Source: Caulobacteraceae bacterium (GTDB taxonomy: Bacteria; Pseudomonadota; Alphaproteobacteria; Caulobacterales; Caulobacteraceae). Taken from it: DNA of 64,000 bases. The notes under the pieces are model-generated. The model had not been told where the DNA came from and ran no database searches. It was given only the letters and a program-made list of their open reading frames with translations. The stretch spans positions 47,384 to 111,383 of the forward strand of contig JARLIQ010000028.1 in NCBI GenBank assembly GCA_031291645.1. The letters run 5' to 3'. This document shows, piece by piece, positions 26,483 through 36,559 of this stretch; within the stretch, counting starts at the first letter, position 1, and the number at the start of each line of letters is the position of its first letter. A program made the translations under genes and the position numbers.

Positions 26483-28765
26483 ATGAAACGGCAATTCCAC
26501 AATCCGGTCGCCTTGCGCGCCGGCCTTCTCGCCGGCGTCGCGGCCCTGGCCGCAGGTGGCGCGGCCCTGGCCGAAACCGCGGGCGCGGCCGATACGGGCG
26601 CCGCCAGCCTGGGCGAAGTCATCGTGACGGCCCAGAAGCACGCGACCAACCTCCAGAAGACCCCGATCTCCATCTCGGTCATGGGCGGCCAGGATCTGGC
26701 CAACCGCCACGTCCAGTCGATCGAGGACCTGGGCGACGGCTCGATCCCTTCGCTCCGTGTCGCGCCCTTCTTCGCGCGAAGCTCGGCGCTGACCATCGGC
26801 ATGCGCGGCATTGGCGCGCTCAGCGACGCCAACCAGCCGGCGCGCGACCAGGCGGTCGGCGTCTATGTCGACGGCGTCTACATGGGGCGCGCGCAGGGGC
26901 TGGGCTCGGCCCTCTACGACGTCGAACGCATCGAGGTGCTCAAGGGGCCGCAGGGAACCCTGTTCGGCCGCAACACCGAGGGCGGCGCGATCAGCATCGT
27001 CACCAAACCCCCGAGCGGCGTGTTCAAGATGGACGCCGCCGTCGGCTACGGCAACGACAACGCCTACAAGGCCGAGGCCCACCTCGACCTGCCGAGCTTC
27101 CACGATGTGAGCGTCAAGCTCGACGGGCTGCTCAGCAAGCGCGACGGCACGGTGGTCAATCCGAACACCTCCGGCCAGCCCGACTTCAACGCCTACGACA
27201 AGCGCGGCTTCCACGCCGAGGCGCTGTGGAAGCCGAACGACCGGTTCAGCGCCGACTATGCCTACGACGTCGCCTACGACGGGACGACGCCCTACTACGT
27301 CCAACTGCTGAGCAAGGGGTCGCTGACGCTGGCGCCGCTGATCAAGCTGCAGCCCGACCGCGCGTCTACGGCCAACGTCGGCGCGCCGCTGCAGTTCAGC
27401 GTGGGCAACACTTCAGGCCACCGCCTGACCCTGGACTGGACGCCCGCGGCCAACCTCGAGGTCAAGTCGATCAGTTCCTACCGCAAGCTCGACCAGTCCC
27501 AGTACGACAACGGCGAGGAGAACCTGTCGGCGTTCTCGCCCAACGGCGCCTTCAGCCGCTACAGCCTCGCCCACGTCTATCAGAGCCAGTACAGCGAGGA
27601 ACTGCAGCTGATCGGCCGGGCGCCGTCCCTCGAATACATCGCCGGCGCCTTCTATTACCATGAGGCGGTCAGGGACAACGCGCAGACGCCCAACTCGCTG
27701 CAGTGGAACGCGACGGGCACGGCCTACACCTTCCTGCCGCTGAACCTGAACACCGTGTCCTATGACCGCGCCAGCCACGTGGTCACCGAGAGCGCCGGCG
27801 TCTTCGGCCAGGCGGTGTGGACGCCGCCGATCCTGGACGGGATCACCCACCTGACCGTCGGCGGTCGCTTCACGCACGACGCCAAGAACGGCTCGCTCGA
27901 TATCGTCAACGGGGCCCTGCCCAGCTACGTGAACGCCAACCACCAGACGATCACCGGGATCATCCCGCTGGACAAGGCGTGGAACCGGTTCGACCCGCTG
28001 GTGAACCTCGCCGTCGACGTCGCCCCCGACGTCAGCGTCTATGGCAAGTGGAGCACGGGCTACAAGGCCGGCGGCGCCAACTCGCGCTCGCTCACCTACC
28101 GCGCCTTCGATCCCGAGACGGTGTCGATGTTCGAAATCGGCGCCAAGACCGAGTTCTGGGACCGCCGGGCCCGGCTCAACGTCGCGGCCTATTCGGGGAA
28201 CCTGAAGGATGTCCAGGTCGACTTCAGCGTCCTCATCCTGAACAACAACCGCGGCACCCTGGAGACGACGAACGCCGCGACGGGCCGGTCCCAGGGCGTC
28301 GAGGCCGACTTCACGATCGAGCCGGTCCAGGGGCTGACCTTCTCGGCCAGCTACGCCTACACCGACATGACGCTTTCGCAGGCGTTCAACCCGTTCACCA
28401 ACACCATGGCGAAGGTCTATCCGCTCTACACGCCCAAACAGTCCGGGAGCCTGGCCATGGATTACGAACGGCCGCTGACCGCGGCCACCTTCAGCCTGCA
28501 CCTGGACGCCAACCTGTCCGACGGCCAGTACACCAGCACCACCGACCCGACGCTCAGCGACAAGTCGTTCATCGTCAACGGGCGCGTCGCCTTGGGCGAC
28601 ATCAGGATGGCCGACAGCGGCGCAAGGGTTCAGGTTTCGCTCTGGGCGCGCAACCTCCTTGATGAGCAGCACGCCTTCCTGAAGAACTACAGCGCCGCCC
28701 TGGGGACCTACGGCATCTTCAACGAGCCGCGGACGTTCGGGGTCGAGGGCCGGGTGCGGTTCTAG
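26483..28765 (+). CDS. TonB-dependent outer-membrane receptor
   Basis: A 760-residue outer-membrane barrel receptor for active uptake with TonB-ExbBD. A signal peptide (residues ~1-30, GLLAGVAALAAGGAALAETA) leads to LGEVIVTAQKHATNLQKTP, the plug start and TonB-box area. The plug has RIEVLKGPQGTLFGRNTEGG, a signature motif, and the barrel ends GVEGRVRF with the terminal phenylalanine. Substrate is unknown, but it lies beside a tyrosine phosphatase and a phospholipase C and faces the tandem TetR gene, so a phosphorylated compound is possible. Confidence 0.93.
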   Translation: MKRQFHNPVALRAGLLAGVAALAAGGAALAETAGAADTGAASLGEVIVTAQKHATNLQKTPISISVMGGQDLANRHVQSIEDLGDGSIPSLRVAPFFARSSALTIGMRGIGALSDANQPARDQAVGVYVDGVYMGRAQGLGSALYDVERIEVLKGPQGTLFGRNTEGGAISIVTKPPSGVFKMDAAVGYGNDNAYKAEAHLDLPSFHDVSVKLDGLLSKRDGTVVNPNTSGQPDFNAYDKRGFHAEALWKPNDRFSADYAYDVAYDGTTPYYVQLLSKGSLTLAPLIKLQPDRASTANVGAPLQFSVGNTSGHRLTLDWTPAANLEVKSISSYRKLDQSQYDNGEENLSAFSPNGAFSRYSLAHVYQSQYSEELQLIGRAPSLEYIAGAFYYHEAVRDNAQTPNSLQWNATGTAYTFLPLNLNTVSYDRASHVVTESAGVFGQAVWTPPILDGITHLTVGGRFTHDAKNGSLDIVNGALPSYVNANHQTITGIIPLDKAWNRFDPLVNLAVDVAPDVSVYGKWSTGYKAGGANSRSLTYRAFDPETVSMFEIGAKTEFWDRRARLNVAAYSGNLKDVQVDFSVLILNNNRGTLETTNAATGRSQGVEADFTIEPVQGLTFSASYAYTDMTLSQAFNPFTNTMAKVYPLYTPKQSGSLAMDYERPLTAATFSLHLDANLSDGQYTSTTDPTLSDKSFIVNGRVALGDIRMADSGARVQVSLWARNLLDEQHAFLKNYSAALGTYGIFNEPRTFGVEGRVRF

Positions 28766-28874
28766 ACCGTGGCAGGTCGGTAACGACAAGACGCTGTGGC
28801 GGGCTGTGCCGCCATGGCCACGACTGGTGTCAGGCGGCGAAGGCGTCGCCTGACCGCATTCCAGGGAGAGATCG

Positions 28875-29963
28875 ATGGATCGCCGCAGGTTTCTGACGGG
28901 CGCGGTCGCGGGCGGCGTGCTGGCTGCGGCGGGCGAGGCCCTGGCCGCGCCGATGCTGGAGGGGCGGGCGACGCGCGTCTCCGGCGGCGCCCTGCGGCTC
29001 GACTGGACCGGCGCGCGGACGCCGGTCTCGATCTACGTCTCCGACGATCCGGACGCGCCGCGGTGGGCCATGCGCGAGCTCAGGTCGGCGGTTCGCGGTG
29101 GCGGGGCGGACCTGGCGCTGACTGTCTCGCCGAGGCCCTATCTGCTGCTCGTGGCCCGGGGCGGCGCCCAGACCCGCGTGGCCGAGCGCCTGTTGCCGCT
29201 CCAGGGCGGACGCAACTTCCGCGACCTGGGCGGCTATCGCGCCGCGGACGGCCGCCAGGTCCGCTGGGGCCGGATCTTCCGCTCCGGGGTGATGAGCGGC
29301 CTGACCGAGGCCGACATCGCCTATCTGGCGCGCCTGGGCCTGAAGGTGGTCTGCGACCTGCGCAGTTCCGCTGAGCGCACGAGCGAGCCCAGTCCCTTCC
29401 TGAAGTCGGCCGCGCCGCAGGTCGCGGCCTTCGACTACGAGATGGCCGGATCGATCGAAGGCCTGGGCCGGGCCAGGAACCGCGATGAGGCGGTCGCCGC
29501 CTTCGCTTCGGCCTATGTGGATTTCCTCCAGGTGCTCGCGCCCCACTACACGGACATGTTCGCCCGCCTGGTCCGCGGCCAGACGCCGCTGGCGGTCAAC
29601 TGTTCGGCCGGCAAGGACCGCACCGGCGTGGCCTCCGCCCTGATCCTCTCGGTGCTGGGCGTTCCGCGCGAGACCGTCGTCGCCGACTATGCCCTGAGCC
29701 AGACCTATACGCCGGTGTCCTACTACCGCGACCAGATGGCCGGCGCGGCCAAGGCGGGCGACGCCTCGGCCCGGATGGCCCAGGCCTTCGCCCATATGCC
29801 GCCGGACGTCGTGGACGTGATCCTCGGCTCGGATCCGCAGGTGATGCGCCTGACCCTGGCGCGGATCGACCGCCAGTTCGGCGGGCCGGTCGCCCTGGCC
29901 AAGGCCCGCTTCGGCCTGACGGACGCCACGATCGCCCGCCTCAGGAGCGTCTACCTCACCTGA
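28875..29963 (+). CDS. Exported tyrosine phosphatase (Y_phosphatase3 type)
   Basis: A 362-residue phosphatase with a Tat-type signal (DRRRFLTGAVAGGVLAAAGE) so it should act outside the cytoplasm. GGRNFRDLGGYRAADGRQV is the conserved N-terminal motif of this family. The catalytic loop is VNCSAGKDRTGVASALIL with Cys243 and the following arginine; the usual histidine before the cysteine is Asn here. Members hydrolyse phosphotyrosine or phosphoinositides. The ATG at 28875 follows GGGAGAG. It may be co-transcribed with the receptor just upstream. Confidence 0.9.
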   Translation: MDRRRFLTGAVAGGVLAAAGEALAAPMLEGRATRVSGGALRLDWTGARTPVSIYVSDDPDAPRWAMRELRSAVRGGGADLALTVSPRPYLLLVARGGAQTRVAERLLPLQGGRNFRDLGGYRAADGRQVRWGRIFRSGVMSGLTEADIAYLARLGLKVVCDLRSSAERTSEPSPFLKSAAPQVAAFDYEMAGSIEGLGRARNRDEAVAAFASAYVDFLQVLAPHYTDMFARLVRGQTPLAVNCSAGKDRTGVASALILSVLGVPRETVVADYALSQTYTPVSYYRDQMAGAAKAGDASARMAQAFAHMPPDVVDVILGSDPQVMRLTLARIDRQFGGPVALAKARFGLTDATIARLRSVYLT

Positions 29964-29985
29964 ACGCGCCCATTGGCCGCCCGCC

Positions 29986-32043
29986 TTAGCCCAGGGCGGG
30001 GTCGCTGAAGCTGGGCCGGCCGGTCTCGACGTGGCCGGCGAGGCGGCGCAGGAAGCCGGGCTGTTCGGCCAGGCCGACCGACAGGTCGTACCAGTGGGCG
30101 CTGGCGGCGATCGGCCAGGCGTCCTGCGCGCGGGCGCCGGCGGCCAGGCGGTGGCTGCGGGCGGGCGCCTTGGAATAGGCGTCGGCGACCTGGACGGTCA
30201 GCGTCGTCGTCCCCTCGTTGCGGATGTCCAGCACCAGGCGCGCGCGCGCGGCGTCATAGCGGGCCTCGACCTCGACGGCCGGCCCGTCGCCCCGATAGGT
30301 CCGAACAAAGCCGTTGGGCCCATGCAGGGTCAGGTCATAGCCGCCGGAGTGGATCGGCAGGTGGTCCTCCACCGCCTTGCCGGCCTCGACGGTGTAGAAC
30401 CGCGGCGCCTCCCCGCCCTTGGCCGGATAGAGGATGAAGCCGGCCCCGGCCGCGCCGGTGTTGGCGATCGACAGGGCCAGGGCGTCGGCCGCGCGCCGCG
30501 CCTTGGCCTCGAAGGCGTAGGGCAGGGGGCGGGCGGGGCGCTGGCCGGGCTCCTGGCGCGGCAGGGGCGGCTGGACGCTCGGCGGCTTGGGCCAGGGCAG
30601 GGTGGCCTGGGCCTTCGCCTTGGCCGGCAGGCCCGAGGCGTCGGGCAGGGCGTCGGCATAGGCCCTGTTGGGCGTGGCGAAGTCGAACACGCTGGTCAGG
30701 TCGCCCGTGACCGCCCGCCGCCAGGGGGTGATCTGCGGCTCGGCCACGCCGAACCGGGCCTCGAGGAAGCGGATGACCGAGGTGTGGTCGAACACCTGGG
30801 AATTGACCCAGCCACCCTTGGTCCAGGGCGAGACGACGATCAGCGGCACGCGCGGGCCGAGCCCCACGGGCACGCCCTGATAGACCTCGCCCGTCGTCTC
30901 GACCGTGCTTTGGCCCGCAGCGCCGCCCGCGGGCGGGACGATCGGCGGAACGTGGTCGAAGAAGCCGTCGTTCTCGTCGTAGTTCAGGATCAGCGCCGTC
31001 TTGGCCCAGACCTCGGGGTTGGAGGCCAGGGCCGCGATCAGCCGCGCGGTCAGGCTCTCACCGTCGGCGGGCGTCGCCGAGGGGTGTTCGCACAGCTTGT
31101 AGGGCGCGACGATCCACGAGACCCGGGGCAGGGCGTCGGCCGCCACGTCCTTGGCGAAGGCCGCGACCAGGTGCTCGCCGTCCGAGGTCTTGGCGTTGGC
31201 GGCGTTGGCGCCTTCGACCCAGGCGCGGCCGCGGCCGTACAGCGGCGAGGCCGGGTCGATCCCCCGGAAGTTGGCGAAGTAGGCGAGCGCGTTGTCGCCG
31301 TAGTTGTCGTACTCCTGATAGACCCGCCAGGAGACGCCGGCCGCCTGCAGCCGCTCGGCGTAGGTCGGCCAGCGGTAGGGCTTGAAGGCCTTGGCGTCGT
31401 TGGCCGGGTCGGCGGTCTCGTTCAACTCGTCCGGCGGATTGGCCACCACCTGCGGGCCCGCGTCGCCGGCGGCCAGGCCGCTGGTGCCCGTGAACAGGAA
31501 CATCCGGTTCGGATTGGTCGGGCCGAAGATCGAGCAGTGATAGCCGTCGCAGACCGTGAAGGCGTCGGCCAGGGCGTAATAGAAGGGGATGTCGGCCCGG
31601 GTGAAGTAGCCCATGGTGTAGGGCGTCTTGGCCGGGATCCAGGCGTCATGCCACTGCCAGCGCTCGTGGCTTGCCTTCCAGCTGTGGTCCAGGCTGAACA
31701 GGCTCTGGGCGCGGGTGGCGCTGGAATCCAGGTGGAAGGGGGCGACCGTCTCGGCCGAGCCCGGCGTCTTGGGCTGGTGGAACACCGAGCCCCCGCCGCG
31801 CAGCGTCAGCGCCCGCGGGTCGGAGAAGCCGCGCACCCCGCGCAGGGTCCCGAAATAATGGTCGAACGAGCGGTTCTCCTGCATGAAGACCACCACGTGC
31901 TCGACGTCCTTGATTGTGCCGGTTACGCGCCGGGCCGGCAGGGCCAGCGCCCGGCTGATCGATTCCGGCAGTACGGCCGAGCCCACCGCCGCGCCGGCGG
32001 CGAGTTGCAAGAACCGGCGTCGATCGCCGCGCGTCCTGGCCAT
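29986..32043 (-). CDS. Tat-exported phospholipase C, phosphocholine-preferring type
   Basis: A 685-residue phosphoesterase. The N-terminus has a Tat motif (DRRRFLQLAAGAAVGSAVL). VVFMQENRSFDHYFGTLRG opens the phospholipase C/acid phosphatase family catalytic domain, with NYDENDGFFDHVPPIVPP in the middle. The C-terminal ~170 residues contain the two DUF756 repeats found in Pseudomonas PlcH/PlcN (LPYAFEAKARRAAD onward). Such enzymes release phosphocholine or related head groups outside the cell. It faces the tyrosine phosphatase convergently. A second, weaker homologue is encoded at 59097. Confidence 0.93.
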   Translation of the reverse strand: MARTRGDRRRFLQLAAGAAVGSAVLPESISRALALPARRVTGTIKDVEHVVVFMQENRSFDHYFGTLRGVRGFSDPRALTLRGGGSVFHQPKTPGSAETVAPFHLDSSATRAQSLFSLDHSWKASHERWQWHDAWIPAKTPYTMGYFTRADIPFYYALADAFTVCDGYHCSIFGPTNPNRMFLFTGTSGLAAGDAGPQVVANPPDELNETADPANDAKAFKPYRWPTYAERLQAAGVSWRVYQEYDNYGDNALAYFANFRGIDPASPLYGRGRAWVEGANAANAKTSDGEHLVAAFAKDVAADALPRVSWIVAPYKLCEHPSATPADGESLTARLIAALASNPEVWAKTALILNYDENDGFFDHVPPIVPPAGGAAGQSTVETTGEVYQGVPVGLGPRVPLIVVSPWTKGGWVNSQVFDHTSVIRFLEARFGVAEPQITPWRRAVTGDLTSVFDFATPNRAYADALPDASGLPAKAKAQATLPWPKPPSVQPPLPRQEPGQRPARPLPYAFEAKARRAADALALSIANTGAAGAGFILYPAKGGEAPRFYTVEAGKAVEDHLPIHSGGYDLTLHGPNGFVRTYRGDGPAVEVEARYDAARARLVLDIRNEGTTTLTVQVADAYSKAPARSHRLAAGARAQDAWPIAASAHWYDLSVGLAEQPGFLRRLAGHVETGRPSFSDPALG

Positions 32044-32144
32044 GTGTCACGCCTCCCCGAGCTTGAGCGCGAGCCTCCACCCGTTTGGCCCGCCCGCGCA
32101 AGGCTGCGCCTATGGCACGCGGATTTGACGGAACGGCGACAGTG

Positions 32145-32873
32145 TCAGGCCTGGTCCAGCTCGGGATAGTGGCGAAAGATGCCGCTTTCGTTGAACGCGA
32201 TGCGCCGGGGCGAGGCCAGGTAGGCCGCCACGCCCGGAACGGCGGCGACGCGGTCGTGCAGGGCGATCACCCTCGGCCAGTCGCCCGCCTGGGCGGCCAT
32301 GGCGTGGGGGAAGGCGTAGCGCAGCCCCTCGACCACCTGGAACAGGCCGGTGTCGGCATAGGTCAGGGCATGGCCGACCAGGAAGTCGGGGCCGGCGGGA
32401 TTGGCCGCCAGAACCCGGTCGAAATAGCCGAGGAACTTGCCGATCCGTTCGGCGCGGAACTCGGCCGCGCGCCGCAGCGCCTCGGGCATCTGGTCCTCGT
32501 AGTAGAGGCCCGCGCCGATCGGATGGTGGGTGTCGTGCGCCTCGACCACCAGGTCGGCGATGGTCAGGGCGAGTTGGCGGGTGAAGACCGCGTCCGCCTC
32601 GGCCTTCGGCTCCAGCCCAAGCCGCGGGCCGAGGTAGGCCAGGATGTTGGCCGTCTGGGCGACGATCGTCTCGCCGTCCTTGAGGAACGGCGGGGCGAAG
32701 GGCGGGCGGACCAGCCGCTCGTCCTCCAGCAGGGCCATCAGGGCGCCGACGCCGCGGCCTTCGCCGCGTTCGCGCGCGACGTCGACATAGGCCGCGCCGG
32801 CCGCCTCCAGCGCCAGCCGCACGAACTCCCCGCGTCCCTGGATCTCGGGCCAGTAGTAGAGTTCGTACGCCAT
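32145..32873 (-). CDS. Glutathione S-transferase family protein
   Basis: A 242-residue GST-type protein. The thioredoxin-like N-domain begins MAYELYYWPEIQGRGEFVRL, with the RGEFVRLALEAAG pattern of sigma-like transferases and AQTANILAYLG binding glutathione; the C-domain is helical. The ATG follows GGGAGGCGG. Whether it is a transferase or a glutathione-binding lyase cannot be told from sequence. It lies 25 bases downstream of the proS stop, on the same strand, so the two may be one transcript. Confidence 0.9.
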   Translation of the reverse strand: MAYELYYWPEIQGRGEFVRLALEAAGAAYVDVARERGEGRGVGALMALLEDERLVRPPFAPPFLKDGETIVAQTANILAYLGPRLGLEPKAEADAVFTRQLALTIADLVVEAHDTHHPIGAGLYYEDQMPEALRRAAEFRAERIGKFLGYFDRVLAANPAGPDFLVGHALTYADTGLFQVVEGLRYAFPHAMAAQAGDWPRVIALHDRVAAVPGVAAYLASPRRIAFNESGIFRHYPELDQA

Positions 32874-32898
32874 GGCCGCCTCCCTTGGGGGGCCGGGG

Positions 32899-34446
32899 TC
32901 AATAGGCCCGGCCGATCAGTATCTCCTCGACCCCCGGCGCGCCCGAGAAGATGCACGGGCCGAAGCGGTCCGGCTGGTCGGCGGGGGCCACGCGGATGGT
33001 CAGCTTCAGGCTCTTCAGCCGGGCCACCACCGCCTCCAGCGCCTCGCCCGTCGGCCGGGCCCAGGCCACGCGCACCCAACCCTTGAACGCGGAGGTGGCG
33101 TCGTCGTCATCGGCGGCCGGGCCGAAGAAGGCCGCCAGCGCCTCGAAGGTGGTGATGTCGGTGCGAATGTTGCCGTCCAACCGCGCCTTGGCCTCGTTGA
33201 ACAGCGAGGCCTGGATGTCGGCCAGCAGCTGTTCGGCCGCGCCGATGAAGGCGCCGCGCGGCAGGCTGGCCGAGGCGACCTTCTCGCCGGCGCGCAGGGC
33301 GTCGCGGCGCATGTAGGTCACCTGGTCGCCGGCCGCGTCGCGCGGGCCGATCTCGACGATCACCGGCGCGCCGCGCCGCACCCAGTCCCAGCGCTTGTCG
33401 GCCGAGCGGATGGGCTTCTTGTCGACGATCGCCCGGATGGGGACGCCGAAGGCGGTGCGGGCCGACAGCTCGGCGGCCAGGGCCTGGCAATAGGCCAGCA
33501 CCTCGGCGTCCTCCGGCTTGTCGCGCAGGATCGGCACGATGACGATCTGGCGCGGCGCGATCGCCGGCGGCAGGCGCAGGCCGTCGTCGTCGCCGTGGGT
33601 CATGATCACCCCGCCGATCAGCCGGGTGGAGACGCCCCAGCTGGTCGTATGGCAATAGGCCCAGTCGCCGGTCTCGGTCTGGAAGCGGATGTTCTGGGCC
33701 TTGGCGAAATGGTCGCCCAGATAGTGCGAGGTGCCCGACTGCAGGGCCTTGCCGTCCTGCATCATCGCTTCGATCGAATAGGTGGTCACCGCGCCCGGGA
33801 AGCGTTCGTGCTCGGGCTTCTCCCCGGCGACGACCGGCATGGCCAGGACGGTCTCGGCGAACTCGCGATACATTTCCAGGATGCGCAGGGTCTCCTCGCG
33901 CGCCTCGGCCTCGGTCGCGTGGGCGGTGTGGCCTTCCTGCCAGAGGAATTCGGCGGTGCGCAGGAACAGGCGCGTGCGCATCTCCCAGCGCACCACGTTG
34001 GCCCACTGGTTCAACAGCAGCGGCAGGTCGCGATAGCTGCGGATCCAGCGCTGGAAGGCGTCGCCGATGATGGTCTCGGACGTCGGCCGCACGATCAGCG
34101 GCTCTTCCAGCTTGGCGTCCGGATCGGGCTGCAGCTCGCCGTCGATCATCTTCAGCCGGTGGTGGGTGACCACCGCCATTTCCTTGGCGAAGCCCTCGAC
34201 GTGCTCGGCCTCCTTGGCGATGAAGCTCAAGGGGATGAATAGGGGGAAATAGCAGTTCTCGTGGCCGGTGGCCTTGATCCGCTGGTCTAGCGACTGCTGG
34301 ATCAGCTCCCACACCCCATAGCCCCACGGCTTGATCACCATGCAGCCGCGCGCCGGGCTGGTCTCGGCCATGTCCGCGTCGCGGACGACGGCCTGGTACC
34401 ATTCGGCGAAGTTGTCGCTGCGGGTGACGCTGAGGGCTGTCTTCAT
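32899..34446 (-). CDS. proS: Prolyl-tRNA synthetase, archaeal/eukaryotic type
   Basis: A 515-residue class II synthetase charging proline onto tRNA-Pro. It starts at MKTALSVTRSDNFAEWYQAV after GGAGG. Motif 1 has GCMVIKPWGYGVWELIQQSL; motif 2 NVVRWEMRTRLFLRTAEFLW and QEGHTAHATEAEA; motif 3 MTHGDDDGLRLPPAIAPRQIV. The absence of an editing insertion and the GYGVWE form mark the archaeal/eukaryotic branch. Many alphaproteobacteria carry a short bacterial-type enzyme, so this may be an extra or replaced copy. The zinc-type C-terminus ends in EEILIGRAY. Confidence 0.93.
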   Translation of the reverse strand: MKTALSVTRSDNFAEWYQAVVRDADMAETSPARGCMVIKPWGYGVWELIQQSLDQRIKATGHENCYFPLFIPLSFIAKEAEHVEGFAKEMAVVTHHRLKMIDGELQPDPDAKLEEPLIVRPTSETIIGDAFQRWIRSYRDLPLLLNQWANVVRWEMRTRLFLRTAEFLWQEGHTAHATEAEAREETLRILEMYREFAETVLAMPVVAGEKPEHERFPGAVTTYSIEAMMQDGKALQSGTSHYLGDHFAKAQNIRFQTETGDWAYCHTTSWGVSTRLIGGVIMTHGDDDGLRLPPAIAPRQIVIVPILRDKPEDAEVLAYCQALAAELSARTAFGVPIRAIVDKKPIRSADKRWDWVRRGAPVIVEIGPRDAAGDQVTYMRRDALRAGEKVASASLPRGAFIGAAEQLLADIQASLFNEAKARLDGNIRTDITTFEALAAFFGPAADDDDATSAFKGWVRVAWARPTGEALEAVVARLKSLKLTIRVAPADQPDRFGPCIFSGAPGVEEILIGRAY

Positions 34447-34572
34447 GGGTCCTCCGGCGGCGCAAGTCGCGCCGAACGCCGCCCTTAACACGCGGCCGGG
34501 CCCCGGCGCCAAATACTGGCGCCTCGCCGGGCCGATTTTTTCAGGCGCGCGTGGCCTGCGGGGCGCAGGGCC

Positions 34573-34932
34573 TCAGGCCGGCGCGAGCCCCAGGTCCTTG
34601 CGCATCGCCCGCGTCAGCTTGGCCGCCACCAGGGCGTGGGCCTGGTCTATATAGGCCTTCAGCTCCTCGTCCGGCAGGGCGTCCTGGCCGGCCAGCTGCA
34701 CCCATTTGGCTCCGCGCAGGTAGGGCGCGGGCCGCGCGAATCCATGCTCGATCAGCAGTTCGTAGGCGATGTCCGAGACCTTGAACACATAGGCCGGCGC
34801 GTCGCCGCGCGACAGGCCGGCGATGGCGAACACCTTGGGCCCGATCTTGTAGACGCTGGAGCCGCCCCACTGGACGACCTTGTGCGCCGCCGGCCGGCTC
34901 AGGCACCAGGCCTCGAACGCCGCGGGGCTCAC
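34573..34932 (-). CDS. MmcQ/YjbR-family protein
   Basis: A 119-residue protein with the YjbR fold (double-wing DNA-binding-like). Start is the GTG within GTGA shared with the msrA stop, with a following [20 protein letters not shown] and [20 protein letters not shown], the W-G-xxVYKI-x-KxF pattern of the family; [20 protein letters not shown] follows. Function unknown; members are small cytoplasmic proteins. Coupled to msrA by the 4-base overlap. Confidence 0.88.
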   Translation of the reverse strand: MSPAAFEAWCLSRPAAHKVVQWGGSSVYKIGPKVFAIAGLSRGDAPAYVFKVSDIAYELLIEHGFARPAPYLRGAKWVQLAGQDALPDEELKAYIDQAHALVAAKLTRAMRKDLGLAPA

Positions 34933-35582
34933 GCCGAGACGCCGACCCCGATCGGGCAGGTCACGCCCGTGCCGCCGACCCCGCAATAGCCGTTCGGGTT
35001 CTTGGCCAGGTACTGCTGGTGGTAGTCCTCGGCGAAGTAGAAGGGCCCGAGCGGCTCGATCTCGGTGGTCACCGCCCCATAGCCCTGGCCCGCCAGCGCC
35101 GCGGCGTAGGTCGCCTTCGACGCCTCGGCGGCCTTCGCCTGCTCGTCCGACAGGGTGTAGATTCCCGAGCGGTACTGGGTGCCTACGTCGTTGCCCTGGC
35201 GCATGCCCTGGGTCGGGTCGTGGCCTTCCCAGAACACCTTCAGAAGCTGTTCGTAGGTCACCAGCTTGGGGTCGAACACCACCAGCACCGCCTCGGTGTG
35301 GCCCGTGCGGCCGGTGCAGACCTCCTCATAGGTCGGGTTGGGCGTGATCCCCGCGACATAGCCGACCGCCGTCACCCAGACGCCGGGGACCTGCCAGAAC
35401 TTGCGCTCGACGCCCCAGAAGCAGCCCATGGCGAACACCGCCTGCTCCGTCCCCTCGGGATAGGGCCCCTTCAGCGGGCGGCCGTTGACGAAGTGGGTCG
35501 CGGCGGTGGGAATCGGCGAGGCACGGCCCGGCAAGGCCGTCTCGCGGGTCGGCAGCTCCAGGGTCTTGCGGGTGAACAGCAT
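34929..35582 (-). CDS. msrA: Peptide-methionine (S)-S-oxide reductase
   Basis: A 217-residue MsrA that repairs oxidised methionine. The catalytic motif [13 protein letters not shown] has Cys54; [15 protein letters not shown] carries the second substrate-binding region, and [15 protein letters not shown] follows. The C-terminal [15 protein letters not shown] carries the recycling cysteines. I start at MLFTRKTLE (35582); longer versions run into a poorly matching upstream stretch. The gene diverges from the tRNA-Ser gene and overlaps the downstream YjbR-type gene by four bases. Confidence 0.95.
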   Translation of the reverse strand: MLFTRKTLELPTRETALPGRASPIPTAATHFVNGRPLKGPYPEGTEQAVFAMGCFWGVERKFWQVPGVWVTAVGYVAGITPNPTYEEVCTGRTGHTEAVLVVFDPKLVTYEQLLKVFWEGHDPTQGMRQGNDVGTQYRSGIYTLSDEQAKAAEASKATYAAALAGQGYGAVTTEIEPLGPFYFAEDYHQQYLAKNPNGYCGVGGTGVTCPIGVGVSA

Positions 35583-35750
35583 GGCGGGTCCCTCCCAGGG
35601 TCGATCAGGCGACGTATCGGTCCCTAAGATAGGCCCATCGCCAGCTGTTTTCACGCCCCGCCGCCAGTTCGCTTGTGGCGAGGCTCGCCATGAGTATATT
35701 GCGCGCCTTCCGCACGGACGGGGCCGGCCCAGCCGCCCCCCGCGCCGGTG

Positions 35751-35840
35751 GGTGAGGTGGCCGAGTGGTTGAAGGCGCACGCCTGGAACGCGTGTATAGG
35801 GGAAACTCTATCGAGGGTTCGAATCCCTCTCTCACCGCCA
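35751..35840 (+). tRNA. tRNA-Ser (GGA)
   Basis: A 90-base class II tRNA with a long variable arm. Acceptor GGTGAGG pairs with TCTCACC (one G-T pair), discriminator G, and an encoded CCA end. The anticodon stem CACGC/GCGTG encloses CTGGAAC, with GGA at 35785-35787; the T-arm GAGGG-TTCGAAT-CCCTC closes it. The sequence to its right turns more AT-rich, so its 3' end is a candidate integration site. Confidence 0.97.
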
Positions 35841-36559
35841 ACCATAAGGCGCGACTCGTGTCCATCGTCCAATGGCTTGGAAATAGTACCAGTTCTCCGC
35901 AGGTTATCGCCAGTCTAGTACCGGAGTGCGCCCTCTCCGCGGCATAGTTTCTGCTGTAATTGGCGTTGAATTAGCCCTCATTCTCTCGGCGACGACTGCG
36001 CAGTGGAGTTTTCGGTGTCGATCGGACATCGGAGAAGGGTTCGCGTCGCACTGGTTGCCTCGAATGCGCTCGCCGAGCTGCAGCACACGGTCACTCATAT
36101 GGCCGCTAACCAACCATAACCCAGGTCGCAGTTGCGCCAACAGCGGAAACTGGCTTCGGTCCAGCTTCAGGACCTTTCTAGCGCTTTGCCGGCGGGCACT
36201 TCGACGACTTCCGCCGACCTTCGCCAGCTGCTGCCCTATTCCCAGGGCGCTTCCGGCATATGGGCATCATCCATTTCCTCGGCCGGGACGATGGGGCTGC
36301 TCGGCAGGGTTACTACCGACGTGTTCAGCTTCGCCCGGCGACGCCTGAGCGCCTCCATCCGGTTTGACGTCTTGCGGCCCTCGAGCGTGGCCGAGCCCAG
36401 ATGGTAACGATAGGTGCCGAGAGCGCTCAGCAGGCGGTTCATCATTTGGCCCCGGGCGATGTCGGTCAGATTCCGCCGAAGCTCGCTATAGCCGTCCTGT
36501 ATCCGCTGGTGCACCGCCCGCGGTGCTTCAACGCGGCCATTTTGAATCGGCACTCCAGT
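35841..36559. other. AT-richer stretch past the tRNA with no recognised gene
   Basis: About 700 bases with no open frame I can recognise. Frames of up to ~140 codons exist on both strands (35926-36348 forward, 36236-36637 reverse), but none has a ribosome site, a family motif or even composition. The composition is lower in GC than to the left, and remnants of other genes follow at once, so I read it as eroded island DNA. Confidence 0.6.

Noticed and set aside
30031..32169. 712-codon open frame on the plus strand across the phospholipase C gene
   Set aside because: It is antisense to a gene with clear family motifs and shows only the Gly/Arg-rich composition of a high-GC shadow frame.
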